Below are positions 17,188 through 25,945 of a stretch of DNA of 64,000 nt, one piece after another. A program made the translations under genes and the position numbers. The notes under the pieces are model-generated. The model searched no databases, was not told where the DNA came from, and saw only the letters and a program-made list of their open reading frames with translations. Location: positions 178,969 through 242,968 of the forward strand of contig CAWEVI010000036.1 of the NCBI GenBank assembly GCA_963812475.1, in the 5' to 3' direction. This DNA is from JAMXLO01 sp963812475 (lineage in GTDB: Bacteria > Pseudomonadota > Alphaproteobacteria > Acetobacterales > Acetobacteraceae). How positions within the stretch are numbered: the stretch's first letter is position 1; the number at the start of each line of letters is the position of its first letter.

Positions 17188-17835
17188 ATGCCAACTAACA
17201 AATACATCAGGCCGACGGTTTCCGCCGCTCCGGCAATGCCACCCCAGCTGATGCCGCAGCCGCCCATCGCCCCATTGGTGCCGCCGGCGCATGTGGTCGA
17301 TCTGATGACCGTCGATGGATCGGCGGCGTTCGGCGCGCGGTGGAGGGCGGCGGAGGCGAAACTTGTCGAGTGCCCGGCGCTGACCGACTCCATGCCCGAA
17401 TTCAGGACGACCTACGACGTAGATCCCCATGCCGAACTGCGCGGCTTCGACGATACGGCATGGCCGGAGATCGCCGCGACGGATCTGGGCGCGCGGCGGG
17501 GCGGCGGCATGGTGTCCTTCTTCTGGTTCCGCGCGACGCTGATCATACCGGCGCGCGCTGGCGGGTTTGACACCGCCGGGGCGAAAACGGTGCTGACGGT
17601 GAACGTCGATGATTACGCGGAGGTCTGGGTCAACGGTGAACTGCCGCGCGCGGCCGGGCGGCCCAGCCCGGCCACGATCCAGGGCTTCAACATGCCCAAT
17701 CGGCTCGTGCTTCGCGATACCGTTGCGCCGGGCGATACATTCGAGATTGCGATTTTCGCCATCAACGGACCGATCTCGGCCGCTCCGGCAAATTTCCTGT
17801 GGTTTCGCGAGGCCAAGGTCGAGTTCTATCGCTGA
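17188..17835 (+). CDS. Stand-alone beta-sandwich protein like the N-domain of gluconolactonases
   Basis: A 215-aa protein with a Pro-rich N-terminus (residues about 10-35), then a galactose-binding-like beta-sandwich. FWFRATLIIP, VNVDDYAEVWVNGELPR, GFNMPNRLVL and IAIFAINGPIS resemble, from memory, the domain that precedes the SMP-30/gluconolactonase propeller in some longer proteins. Here that catalytic domain is absent and the frame stops cleanly. No signal peptide. It has its own GGGGGGA ribosome-binding site, 132 bases after the BVMO. It may bind a sugar or lactone, or be a leftover of a split gene. Confidence 0.65.
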   Translation: MPTNKYIRPTVSAAPAMPPQLMPQPPIAPLVPPAHVVDLMTVDGSAAFGARWRAAEAKLVECPALTDSMPEFRTTYDVDPHAELRGFDDTAWPEIAATDLGARRGGGMVSFFWFRATLIIPARAGGFDTAGAKTVLTVNVDDYAEVWVNGELPRAAGRPSPATIQGFNMPNRLVLRDTVAPGDTFEIAIFAINGPISAAPANFLWFREAKVEFYR

Positions 17836-18551
17836 AGCCGTCCGTGCGTGCCCGGGGCTGCGATCGCTGCACAGCGGCCGGCGCATACTGATTGCTGGCA
17901 AGGACCGCGGGACCCGCAACCACCAACGGGCGGCCTGAGGCGAAATCAGTGTGTCGGTTGACGGTGAGCGGTTCGCCCCTCTGTCGTCATCCCCGCGAAG
18001 CGCCTCGAAGCGCCTCATCATCCCCGCGAAGCGCCCGCCATCCCCGCGAAACTCCTCGTCATCCCCGCGAAGGCGGGGATCAAATCGCGGCCCGGTCCAC
18101 GCTTTCGCGAGGATCCGGACAGGGATCGCGGTCCGCGGATCAGCTGATCCGGTCATGTCGGCACGGGCCCAAGGGCAGATAGTGTTAGCCAAAGATCCCG
18201 ATGGTAGAATTCTGGACCCTATAACAACTATCGATTGTCAGCGAATTCCCGCGTGCTGCGAATGCGCCCGGTGTTTGCCTCGCCGCGAGGAAAATCGGCC
18301 GATCCAGCCGAACATTTCTTCTGATTCGAAGGAACAATTAGACCGCGATCAATTCTCCATGACAATTTCTATAGGAAGTTTTTCGCCCTTCTTATAGTTA
18401 TCCACAGCCCTGATTTGGAATTTTAGGCAGCCGATCGCAAACTTGTCAAAATACCGTTTGCCATCGGCTGATCGCTGATTTCTACCTCGATTGATCCTTT
18501 AATAACGTCGCCGTTCCGAACGCGGAGGCGAGCCAATTGCGAGGGCAGATC
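17836..18551. other. Intergenic region with repeated CATCCCCGCGAA units
   Basis: There is no convincing gene in these 716 bases. Four copies of CATCCCCGCGAA start at 17988, 18019, 18039 and 18060; the last is part of a full palindrome (TCCCCGC...GCGGGGA). From about 18200 to 18540 the DNA becomes clearly AT-richer than its surroundings and should hold the peroxidase promoter. A single perfect DnaA-box-like TTATCCACA lies at 18398-18406. Confidence 0.6.
17988..18078. repeat. Short repeat cluster, family B palindrome
   Basis: Four direct copies of CATCCCCGCGAA are spaced 31, 20 and 21 bases apart; the fourth forms a hairpin with AGGCGGGGAT. The related element at 36606-36674 shares the core. 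The spacing is too irregular and the units too short for CRISPR. Confidence 0.7.
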
Positions 18552-20603
18552 ATGACAGCACGCACTCCCACCGCGGACCATGCTCATCATCATGGACATC
18601 ATCCTGCCTCGTCCGGCGATATGACCGCGCCCAGCGATACCACCTCGTCCACCGATACGTCGTCGTCCAATGAACCAAGTTTTGATACGGTTATAAAAGA
18701 TGCCGCGGCGGGATTCGATAACGTCATTGCTTATTCGATCGACGGAACTGGCAACAACCTTTCAGATCCGTCGCTCGGCTCGGCCAATAGTGATGAAACC
18801 CGTATCGCACCGGCAAATTTTGCAGCCGGCACAACCAGCACGCCGGTTGATGGTCCGAATGCGCGCGTCATCAGCAATACGATTTTTGCCAACGACGCAA
18901 ATGCCAATGACCCTGGCGGACGTTCGGCATACATGTATGCGTTTGGCCAGTTTATCGATCACGACATCGACCTCAACATGGACCAGACGGCGAGTCCGGA
19001 CGGCTCCAACACGATGAGCATCACCGTTCCCGCCGATGATCCGTCACTGCCTCCCGGAAGCCAGATCAGCATAGTTCGTGGCGAGGTCGATCCCGCCAAC
19101 GGAAACGCAGTCAATTCGGTCACGCAGTACCTCGACCTTTCCCAGGTTTACGGTTCGGATGCGACGACGGCGGCATCCCTGCGCAATGCCGACGGCACGT
19201 TGAAAACATCGGCGGGCGATAACCTGCCCATCGTCGACAACCAGTTTGTCGGCGGCGACGTTCGTGCGGCCGAGAACCCTGATCTGACATCGCTCGACGT
19301 GCTTTTCGTCCGCGAGCACAATTATTGGGTAGGGCAGCTCCACGCCGAAGATCCCTCCCTCACCGGCGACGAACTTTACGACATGGCCCGTGCCATCACG
19401 ACGGCGGAATATCAGAACATCGTTTACAGCGAGTTCCTTCCCAGCCTGCTGGGCCCAGATGCGCTGACGCCGTATCAGGGTTACGATCCCAACGTCTCGC
19501 CGCAGATCTTCGAGGAGTTCTCGACCGCCGCCTATCGGTTCGGTCACTCGATCGTCTCGCCGACGGAAACCAAGATCGCGAATGACGGTCTGGTGCTGGA
19601 ACAACAGGATCTGGTTGCCGCATCGGGCGAGCCGACCAGCGCCTATGGCACCAATGGCGGTGCCGATGCGCTGCTGCGCAATCTTGCGCAGGATTTCTCG
19701 CAGCAGGAAGGTGCCACGATCAACAGCGATCTGCGCAATATGCTGAATGCCAACCCGCCGGGGGATCAGGGGGATCTCGCCGCAATCGATATTCTGCGCG
19801 AGCGTGACCTGGGCATCGCGACGCTCAATCAAACCCGCGAGGCAATCGGTCTCACGCCATACACATCGTTCAGCCAGATCACCTCCGACCAAACTCTCGC
19901 GGCCGAACTGCAACAGGTCTATGGCACAGTCGATCAGGTTGACCTGTTCGTAGGAGGGCTGGCAGAAGATCCCGCGCCCGGCGCCATGGTCGGCCAGACC
20001 TTTCAAATCGTCATCGCCGATCAGTTCGAAAACCTGCGCGATGGCGACCGCCTGTTCTTCGAGAATCAAGGGTTCAGCCCAACCCTGATGAATCAGATAC
20101 AGAATACCACATTGTCTGACCTCATCGTCCGCGACACCGACACCACGGCGATGCAATCCGACGCATTTATTGCCACCGTACGGCACGCGAGCAATGTGGC
20201 ATCGCCTAACCCTGATGCGCCGCAATTGGTCATCGGCATCGACGATGACAACGCGACGATCGCCGGTTCGCCCGGTGTGGACAACACGATCGTCGCGGGT
20301 CTTGGAACCAATCAGCAGCTTACGGGCAGTGGCAGCACCAACACGTTTGTGTTTCTCGGTTCCGGCCACAACGACACCGTGACCGATTTCAACGTCAACA
20401 CCGACAGGCTCGACTTTGAAAACACCATGACGCCGGCCGACTTCAGCAACGTCACGATCACATCGGGGTCGGCAGGTTCCGCGGTCGTCCAGTTCGACGG
20501 CAATACCATACAGTTGGCTGGGGTTCTGCCGTCCGACCTGGGCGCGAACCAGTTCGTGTTCAACCAGGACAATCCCGCACTACAGGTGCCACAGACAAGT
20601 TGA
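18552..20603 (+). CDS. Animal-type heme peroxidase with RTX-like C-terminus (secreted)
   Basis: A 683-aa protein of the peroxidase-cyclooxygenase superfamily. The distal heme His is H137 in FGQFIDHDID. The catalytic-Arg region is GDVRAAENPDL (235-245), followed by VREHNYW (253-259). The proximal His is H332 in YRFGHS. The N-terminus is His-rich (HAHHHGHH, residues 10-17) and Ser/Thr-rich with no Sec signal. Residues about 570-680 resemble RTX or M10-serralysin tails (TNTFVFLGSGHNDTVTDFNV), which suggests type I secretion. GAGGGC precedes the ATG at 18552. Likely an extracellular oxidant or halide-oxidising enzyme; no ABC/HlyD exporter is adjacent. Confidence 0.88.
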   Translation: MTARTPTADHAHHHGHHPASSGDMTAPSDTTSSTDTSSSNEPSFDTVIKDAAAGFDNVIAYSIDGTGNNLSDPSLGSANSDETRIAPANFAAGTTSTPVDGPNARVISNTIFANDANANDPGGRSAYMYAFGQFIDHDIDLNMDQTASPDGSNTMSITVPADDPSLPPGSQISIVRGEVDPANGNAVNSVTQYLDLSQVYGSDATTAASLRNADGTLKTSAGDNLPIVDNQFVGGDVRAAENPDLTSLDVLFVREHNYWVGQLHAEDPSLTGDELYDMARAITTAEYQNIVYSEFLPSLLGPDALTPYQGYDPNVSPQIFEEFSTAAYRFGHSIVSPTETKIANDGLVLEQQDLVAASGEPTSAYGTNGGADALLRNLAQDFSQQEGATINSDLRNMLNANPPGDQGDLAAIDILRERDLGIATLNQTREAIGLTPYTSFSQITSDQTLAAELQQVYGTVDQVDLFVGGLAEDPAPGAMVGQTFQIVIADQFENLRDGDRLFFENQGFSPTLMNQIQNTTLSDLIVRDTDTTAMQSDAFIATVRHASNVASPNPDAPQLVIGIDDDNATIAGSPGVDNTIVAGLGTNQQLTGSGSTNTFVFLGSGHNDTVTDFNVNTDRLDFENTMTPADFSNVTITSGSAGSAVVQFDGNTIQLAGVLPSDLGANQFVFNQDNPALQVPQTS

Positions 20604-20740
20604 CCGACGGTGCGCGTCGCTCGCCTTCGGGCGGTCTGAGGGAACGCGGCGCGCACGCGCGTGTTCCTGTGCCGTGGGAACGCCCGCGGGTCCGTTCATG
20701 GAACCAGCGGAATGCTGGTCCTTGAAGGGAGACGCGGACA

Positions 20741-21118
20741 ATGGCCATAAAGGGAAGTTGCCACTGCGGTGCCACGCAGTTCACCGTCGCTGAGCGACCC
20801 GAGACGGTGACCCGCTGCACCTGCTCGTTCTGTTCCAAACGCGGCGCGCTGTGGGCCTACCAGGACAAGGAAGACGATTTTGCGCTGGTCACGGCGCGTG
20901 ATCGCGTTTCGACCTACCAGTGGGGCAGCTATCAGGTCGAACATCACCACTGTTCGATCTGTGGCTGCGGCACCTGGTCTCGCTCACCCTTCTGGGATCG
21001 CGAGGCGAAGCGTCCCGTGCCTGGGCGGTTCAAGGTGCAGGTCAATGCATGGCTGCTGGACGGCTTCGATCCCGCCGCGCAACCGATCGAGGTGATCGAC
21101 GGCAAGACACTGTGGTGA
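20741..21118 (+). CDS. GFA family protein (CENP-V/GFA zinc domain)
   Basis: A 125-aa protein with the zinc-binding cysteines of the glutathione-dependent formaldehyde-activating enzyme family: CHCG at residues 7-10, CTCSFC followed by KRG, and CSICGCGTWS. The N-terminal MAIKGSCHCGATQF and the hydrophobic core are typical. Family members bind glutathione or zinc, but formaldehyde activation is proven for few, so the role stays open. GAAGGGAG precedes the start. It ends 18 bases from the stop of the convergent Hint-domain gene. Confidence 0.88.
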   Translation: MAIKGSCHCGATQFTVAERPETVTRCTCSFCSKRGALWAYQDKEDDFALVTARDRVSTYQWGSYQVEHHHCSICGCGTWSRSPFWDREAKRPVPGRFKVQVNAWLLDGFDPAAQPIEVIDGKTLW

Positions 21119-21136
21119 TTCTGCCCCGGCGCCGCG

Positions 21137-23236
21137 CTATGCGACGCAGCGCTCCCGCTCGGCGCTGATCACATACGCCATGCCGCCACTGCCGATGCGG
21201 ATCTCCAGCATCGTGGGGCCACCCAGCGTCGGCAGCGGCAGCACCGCGTCGCCGTTGGTCCAGCGGTGCAGCGCCGTGCCATCGCGCTCCGGCGCCTGCC
21301 AGCCCTGCGACAGTCGCGGATGATCGACCGGAATCTCCTGCATCTCGCTCGCGCCGCGCAGCACTATCCGCTCCACGTTCACACCAAGACGGCGGCGATC
21401 GTCCAGCCACGGGCGCGCATCCGCAGGCGAGCCGGAACGCGATAGCAGGTGCACCTCTGTCGCGCCCTTCGGCAGGGCGAAGATGTAGAGGCCATTCTCG
21501 CCATACATCGGGCGTACCGTGCGGCCTTTGGCCAGGATCCGCAGTTCCGGATCGCCGGTGGTCTCAAGCCTTGGCGCCGGCTGGCCCAGCGCCGCCGCAC
21601 GCGCGGCAAGGCGCTGCCACACCGGCAGCACGCCGGCCTCGTCCCACGCGAACGGCGCGCATGATGCCGCCGCGCGGGTCGGATAGTCCGTCTCGTCGGT
21701 CAGGTCGGGGTGCAGCACCAGCGGCTCGCCCGAGTTGGCGAAGAAGCCGCGGTTGCCGGTGTTCAGGTAACTCTCGGCGGGCAGGCCCTCCGCGAGCAGG
21801 ATCGCATGCGCGTCCAGTTCGACGTGGAAATACTCGACCGAGGTCGAGCCGTTGTCCTGGCGGATCGTCGCGCCGTTCACCAACTGGCGGGCGGCGATCA
21901 GCTTGCCGTCGACGAACACCGCGTGATCGGGCGACAGCAGCAGATCGCTGTGCGGCATGTTGTCGGCGAACGCGCCGCGCCGGATGCGGATCGGCGCCAC
22001 GGTCTCCGGGTGGGGATGGGCGGTCAGGTCGATGCGCCGCCGGCCGATCCACTTGACCGGCTGCGCGACAAGCGCCCCGTCCGCCAGCGTCAGGACGATG
22101 TCGCCCTGCATCAGGCTTTCGACCACCCGCTCGCCGGTCGCAGTCAGGATGTGGGTGCCGGCCGCGTAGCAGACGCTTGTCAGAAAGACCTCGGTTCCTC
22201 CACTACCATCGGATGCTGTTTGGGCTGCCCAGCCGAGGGTACCGAAACCAGTGATTCCGGAAATGTTCAGGGTGTCGCCGTTATTCAAGACAACGGTACC
22301 GGTCGCCTTCGTACCAGTGCCGCCACTCGTGATCGTAGTTGCTCCCCCCGACAGGTCGATGAAGTTGGTCGGGATCGTCGTGGAACTGCCGGCATTGAGC
22401 CCGACGGCATTGAGAATGACGTTCGACTGCGCGTTGTTATCCTGAAACTCCCCAAGCGCACCGAGAAATGTGAAGGAAACCGGTTGGTCAGAAAATAACG
22501 GGCCATTCGCCTCGAATACGGAAGCTGCCGAATTCGAGATGACCGATTGGAGGGTGGAATTGCCTAGGCTGCCTGTCACGAGCAGCGTGGCGCCATTGGC
22601 CTCGAGCGTCCCTGTGCCGGTGGCATCCGAAAAATTGACGGTGCCGATGCCGCCTGTTGCTTCAATGAGGCCACTGAGCACGATCGATTGATTGGTCGCC
22701 CCGAACGCGGTGGTCCCTGTTATGTCCACGACACCACCCACGGAAATGGCGCCGCCGAAGTCATTGATCATCGCACCGGACCCCAGGTTCATTGTGCTGC
22801 CGGAGGCCGTCGTCAGAGTGCCATTGTTGTTAAGAGTGGCGCCGCTGTTGAGGAGTATGACACCACCCACGGTGGCGTCGTCGTCATTCAGTGTCGCACC
22901 GGAACCGATGTTGATGGTACTGCCGGACGCCGTGGTCAGAGTGGCAGCCTTCAGAACGGCGCCACTGTTGAGCAGGTTGATCGTCCCCGCCAGGGTAGTC
23001 CCCTGATTGATCGTGAGGCTGTCATTCATGTTGAACGACAGTGTTGCCGTGCCACTATCGATCGTTAGAAAATTGAGTGTCTCCGCCGTTTCATCATAGG
23101 TGATCGTATAGTCTGCCCCGGTCGCGTTGATCGTTGCCGTGTCGCCGCCAGCGGCGCCAGGGATGCCATCGGGCGTCCAGTTGGCAGAAGTGCTCCAGTT
23201 GCCGGGCTGTGCACTCGTCCACGTAAACGACGACAC
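21137..23236 (-). CDS. Large secreted-type protein: repeat region plus Hint domain
   Basis: A 699-aa protein. Residues about 1-340 are Gly/Ser/Thr/Asn-rich beta-helix-like repeats (TTASGSTINIGSGATLN and near copies) resembling autotransporter passenger segments. A Hedgehog/intein (Hint) domain begins at C356 (CYAAGTHILT) and includes VKWIGRRRIDL and SPDHAVFVDGKLIAARQLV. The last 200 residues form a separate domain. I chose a GTG start at 23236, preceded by GGAG; the frame is open 18 codons further up. No Sec signal is obvious. Hint domains can self-cleave; the expected effect would be processing of the passenger. Confidence 0.82.
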   Translation of the reverse strand: MSSFTWTSAQPGNWSTSANWTPDGIPGAAGGDTATINATGADYTITYDETAETLNFLTIDSGTATLSFNMNDSLTINQGTTLAGTINLLNSGAVLKAATLTTASGSTINIGSGATLNDDDATVGGVILLNSGATLNNNGTLTTASGSTMNLGSGAMINDFGGAISVGGVVDITGTTAFGATNQSIVLSGLIEATGGIGTVNFSDATGTGTLEANGATLLVTGSLGNSTLQSVISNSAASVFEANGPLFSDQPVSFTFLGALGEFQDNNAQSNVILNAVGLNAGSSTTIPTNFIDLSGGATTITSGGTGTKATGTVVLNNGDTLNISGITGFGTLGWAAQTASDGSGGTEVFLTSVCYAAGTHILTATGERVVESLMQGDIVLTLADGALVAQPVKWIGRRRIDLTAHPHPETVAPIRIRRGAFADNMPHSDLLLSPDHAVFVDGKLIAARQLVNGATIRQDNGSTSVEYFHVELDAHAILLAEGLPAESYLNTGNRGFFANSGEPLVLHPDLTDETDYPTRAAASCAPFAWDEAGVLPVWQRLAARAAALGQPAPRLETTGDPELRILAKGRTVRPMYGENGLYIFALPKGATEVHLLSRSGSPADARPWLDDRRRLGVNVERIVLRGASEMQEIPVDHPRLSQGWQAPERDGTALHRWTNGDAVLPLPTLGGPTMLEIRIGSGGMAYVISAERERCVA

Positions 23237-23604
23237 GCTGTCTCCATCCTGCCTGAAAGTGAAATGATAAATATCTAGCCGTGGAACCAATCGCGCGGCC
23301 GAGCTGGCGTTGGTCGACTTTTCGAGCTATTCGCGAACCGAATAAACGGTATCGAACATGAAAGTCAATTAAACCTCGTCCCGATCAGTCACTGAACACA
23401 TATCAATCGCGTCCGTTAAGCTGGATGTCTCACCAAGTCTCGAGCATCGTTCGTTCTCGCAGCGACGGCGGACGAGCCAAATCCCGCGGGGTCATGCATA
23501 TGCTCACCGGCCACCCTGACCGGCCACGGGCAGATTTCGCCGTCAAAGCCAGCCCACCACAGCAGACCCCGTGCCAGCTGTAACAACCTGAAAAGAATAC
23601 GGAA
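23237..23604. other. Intergenic region between Hint-protein gene and tRNA-Tyr
   Basis: There is no gene in these 368 bases. The part near the Hint gene is AT-rich and holds a plausible promoter for it; the half near the tRNA has no feature I can name. Confidence 0.55.
23339..23368 (-). promoter_or_regulatory. Candidate promoter of the Hint-domain gene
   Basis: On the minus strand TTGACT (23368-23363) and TATTCG (23344-23339) are separated by 18 bases, about 100 bases upstream of the chosen GTG start. This is a partial sigma-70-type match in an AT-rich stretch. Confidence 0.35.
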
Positions 23605-23687
23605 TGGAGGGGGTTGGATTCGAACCAACGTAGGCGTACGCCAACGGATTTACAGTCCGTCCCCTTTAGCCTCTCGGGCACCCCTCC
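23605..23687 (-). tRNA. tRNA-Tyr (GTA)
   Basis: The cloverleaf is complete on the minus strand: 7-bp acceptor GGAGGGG/CCCCTCC, anticodon arm ACGGA-CTGTAAA-TCCGT with anticodon GTA, and T-arm GTTGG-TTCGAAT-CCAAC. A long variable arm (GGCGTACGCC region) is normal for bacterial tRNA-Tyr. The discriminator is A; CCA is not encoded. Confidence 0.97.
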
Positions 23688-23830
23688 GCGCCGGGAGCAG
23701 GCGCTCTATGGCGAAACCAGGGGCCTTGTCAACGAAGCGACGACCGCCCGGCCGCAACAGGCCCGCGCGCTCTGTGCATCCGCCAGGCCCGTGCATACAC
23801 TCCCCGCCGTCCCCACCAGGAGCAAGCCCG

Positions 23831-24979
23831 ATGCTGCCGTCGCAACGCGCGCTGTTCGATATCCCGGACCATGTCTGTTACCTCAATGCGGCCGCGGTCG
23901 GCCCGCTACCGCGTGCGGTCAAGGCGGCCGGGAAGATCGGCGTCGCGCGCAAGGCGCAGCCATGGGCGATCCAGCCGGACAATGCGCAGCGGCAGTTTGA
24001 ACGGGCACGCGCGGCGGCCGCTAGGCTGATCAACGCGGAGCCCGACGATGTCGCGCTGATATCCTCGGTGAGCTACGGCATTGCCACGGCGGGCCGGGTG
24101 CTGACGGTCCCCGCCGGCAGCCGCGTCCTGCTGCTGCAGGACGACCACTCCTCGCCGGTGCTGGAATGGCTTGGCCGCGCCGAAGCGCAAGGCTTCATCG
24201 TCGAGGTCGTGGCGCGGCCGGACGATGGCGACTGGACCGCCGCCTTGCTGGGTGCGATCGAACGGCAGGGCGCGCCATCGGTGGGTATGGCATCGATCTC
24301 CTCGGTGCACTGGGCGGACGGCGGGGCAGTGGACCTCGAGCGCATCGCGATCGCCTTGAAATCCCAGGGCGCCAGGTTCGTCATCGATGCAACCCACGGC
24401 GCCGGGGTGATGGCCATCGACGTGCGTCGGCTCGATCCCGATTTCCTGGTGTTCCCGACCTACAAGTGGGCACTCGGTCCTTATGGCAGGGCATTTCTCT
24501 ACGTCGCGAAGCGCTGGCAAGACGGTGTGCCGATCGAGCAGGCCGGCTCCGGCCGACGGGCCATGAACTCGGAACGGGCACCCTACATGCGCGACATAGC
24601 CTACGTCGCCGGTGCCCGGCGCTACGACATGGGCGAACGCGACCACTACGTCTCGCTGGAGATGGCATCGATCGGCATGGAGATGGTCGCCGCCTGGGGC
24701 AGCGATCCCGTCATCGAGCGACTGCGCATGCTGACCGACTGCCTGGCGGACGGACTGCGCAATTCCGGCGTGCTGGTGTCCGACTCCAGGGTGCGTGCAC
24801 CGCACATCCTGAGCCTGCGCTTTCCGCGCGGCATGCCGGACGACATCGTCGAACGGCTGGCCGCGGAAAACGTGTTTGTCTCGCCGCGCCTCGGCCTGAT
24901 GCGCATCAGCCCGCACGTCTACAACGACGAGGCGGATGTCGATCGGTTCGTCACGACCTTCCGGCGGGTGACCGACTAG
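23831..24979 (+). CDS. Class V aminotransferase-fold PLP enzyme
   Basis: A 382-aa pyridoxal-phosphate protein related to cysteine desulfurases and isopenicillin-N-epimerase-like enzymes. Conserved segments are YLNAAAVGPLP, ISSVSYGIATAGR, the PLP-phosphate/Asp region FVIDATHGAGVMAIDV, and the Schiff-base lysine in FPTYKWALGPYG. The desulfurase active-site Cys loop is not obvious, so an aminotransferase, epimerase or lyase role is more likely. The start at 23831 avoids the longer frame that would run back through tRNA-Tyr. Its stop codon overlaps the end of the convergent lpxK gene. Confidence 0.85.
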   Translation: MLPSQRALFDIPDHVCYLNAAAVGPLPRAVKAAGKIGVARKAQPWAIQPDNAQRQFERARAAAARLINAEPDDVALISSVSYGIATAGRVLTVPAGSRVLLLQDDHSSPVLEWLGRAEAQGFIVEVVARPDDGDWTAALLGAIERQGAPSVGMASISSVHWADGGAVDLERIAIALKSQGARFVIDATHGAGVMAIDVRRLDPDFLVFPTYKWALGPYGRAFLYVAKRWQDGVPIEQAGSGRRAMNSERAPYMRDIAYVAGARRYDMGERDHYVSLEMASIGMEMVAAWGSDPVIERLRMLTDCLADGLRNSGVLVSDSRVRAPHILSLRFPRGMPDDIVERLAAENVFVSPRLGLMRISPHVYNDEADVDRFVTTFRRVTD

Positions 24980-25944
24980 AACAGTCGCGATAGCAGTCCC
25001 TCGATTGCCGCCGGATCGTCCCAGACGATTGCGACATCGACGACGCGCACGTCCGCGCGCCGTGCCGCCGGCAGGCGGACCGCGTCCTTGCGTGTGGTGA
25101 CCGGCACCGCGTCCAATCGCGCTGCCTGCTCCAGCAGCCTGTGCAGTTCGGCATCCGTGTATGGATGGTGGTCCGGAAATCCCACGCGGCCGGCGAGAAC
25201 GACGCCTGCCTCGCCGAGGGTGGTGAAGAACTTGTCCGGCGAAGCAATTCCGGCAAAGGCAAGCACCCTGCGGCCGGCGAGTGCGTCCGCCTCCGACCCA
25301 TGCGCCAGCCGTGCCCGCAGCAGCGGCAGACCAGACGGCAGAGCCGCAGCGGCGTCGGTAAGGTCCGGGCCGATCAGCACCGCGGCATGACTGCGGGATG
25401 CGCCGGCAGCAACCGGCTCACGGAGCGGACCGGCGGGCAGAACACGGCCGTTGCCGAAGCCCGAAGCGCCATCGATCACCAGGAGCGACAGATCCTTGCA
25501 CAGCGACGGGTTCTGCAACCCGTCGTCCAGCACCAGCACCTCGGCGCCTGCTTCGACGGCGGCGTGGGCGCTGGCCGCACGGTCCGCTCCGGTCCAGGTC
25601 GGCGCGACCTCGGTCAGCAGCATCGGTTCGTCCCCCGCTTCGACGGACGTGTCGGCCGGACCGACGCGATGGACGCCACGGCCGCGGCCGCCATAGCCAC
25701 GCGACAGGAAATGCACCCTGTGGCCGCGCGCGATAAGCCGTCGGCCGAGGTCGAGCGCCAGCGTGGTCTTGCCGGCCCCGCCCACCGTGACGTTGCCGCA
25801 GCAGATCACCGGCACCGGCGCACGCCAGCCCGGGCGCGCCACGCGCCGAGCCGTGATCCCCGCTGCGACCGCACCGAACGGCGACAGCAGGAGCGGCAAC
25901 AGCGTCCCCCCGCCACCGCGCCAGAACGCCGGAGCCCGCGGCAC
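24976..25944 (-). CDS. lpxK: Tetraacyldisaccharide 4'-kinase
   Basis: Phosphorylates the 4' position of the lipid A disaccharide precursor at the inner membrane. It is 322 aa with an N-terminal hydrophobic stretch (TLLPLLLSPFGAVAAGI), the P-loop VGGAGKTT at residues about 54-61, and the family segments FLSRGYGGRGRG and LVLDDGLQNPSL. It starts with GTG at 25944, one base after the kdtA stop, so it is translationally linked to the Kdo transferase gene. Typical length and context make this call secure. Confidence 0.95.
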   Translation of the reverse strand: MPRAPAFWRGGGGTLLPLLLSPFGAVAAGITARRVARPGWRAPVPVICCGNVTVGGAGKTTLALDLGRRLIARGHRVHFLSRGYGGRGRGVHRVGPADTSVEAGDEPMLLTEVAPTWTGADRAASAHAAVEAGAEVLVLDDGLQNPSLCKDLSLLVIDGASGFGNGRVLPAGPLREPVAAGASRSHAAVLIGPDLTDAAAALPSGLPLLRARLAHGSEADALAGRRVLAFAGIASPDKFFTTLGEAGVVLAGRVGFPDHHPYTDAELHRLLEQAARLDAVPVTTRKDAVRLPAARRADVRVVDVAIVWDDPAAIEGLLSRLF

Positions 25945-25945
25945 C

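Noticed and set aside
17988..18078. CRISPR-like repeat array
   Set aside because: The units are 12-13 bases with 7-19-base irregular gaps and no spacers of constant length; there are no cas genes. It is a palindrome-family cluster.
15391..18192. 933-codon open frame on the minus strand
   Set aside because: It is antisense to the BVMO and beta-sandwich genes, has biased Arg/Ala/Gly composition, and no family resemblance.
18398..18406. Perfect DnaA box TTATCCACA in AT-rich DNA
   Set aside because: It is a single copy with no dnaA, dnaN, parAB or further boxes nearby, so not evidence of an origin. A partial TATCCACA near 36541 is likewise isolated.
23614..24000. Open frame reading through tRNA-Tyr into the PLP-enzyme region
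   Set aside because: Its first part is the antisense of the tRNA; the PLP enzyme in another frame has the coding signal.
23831..24979. Calling the PLP enzyme a cysteine desulfurase (IscS/SufS)
   Set aside because: The active-site Cys loop is not recognisable and no isc/suf genes are nearby, so only the class V fold is supported.
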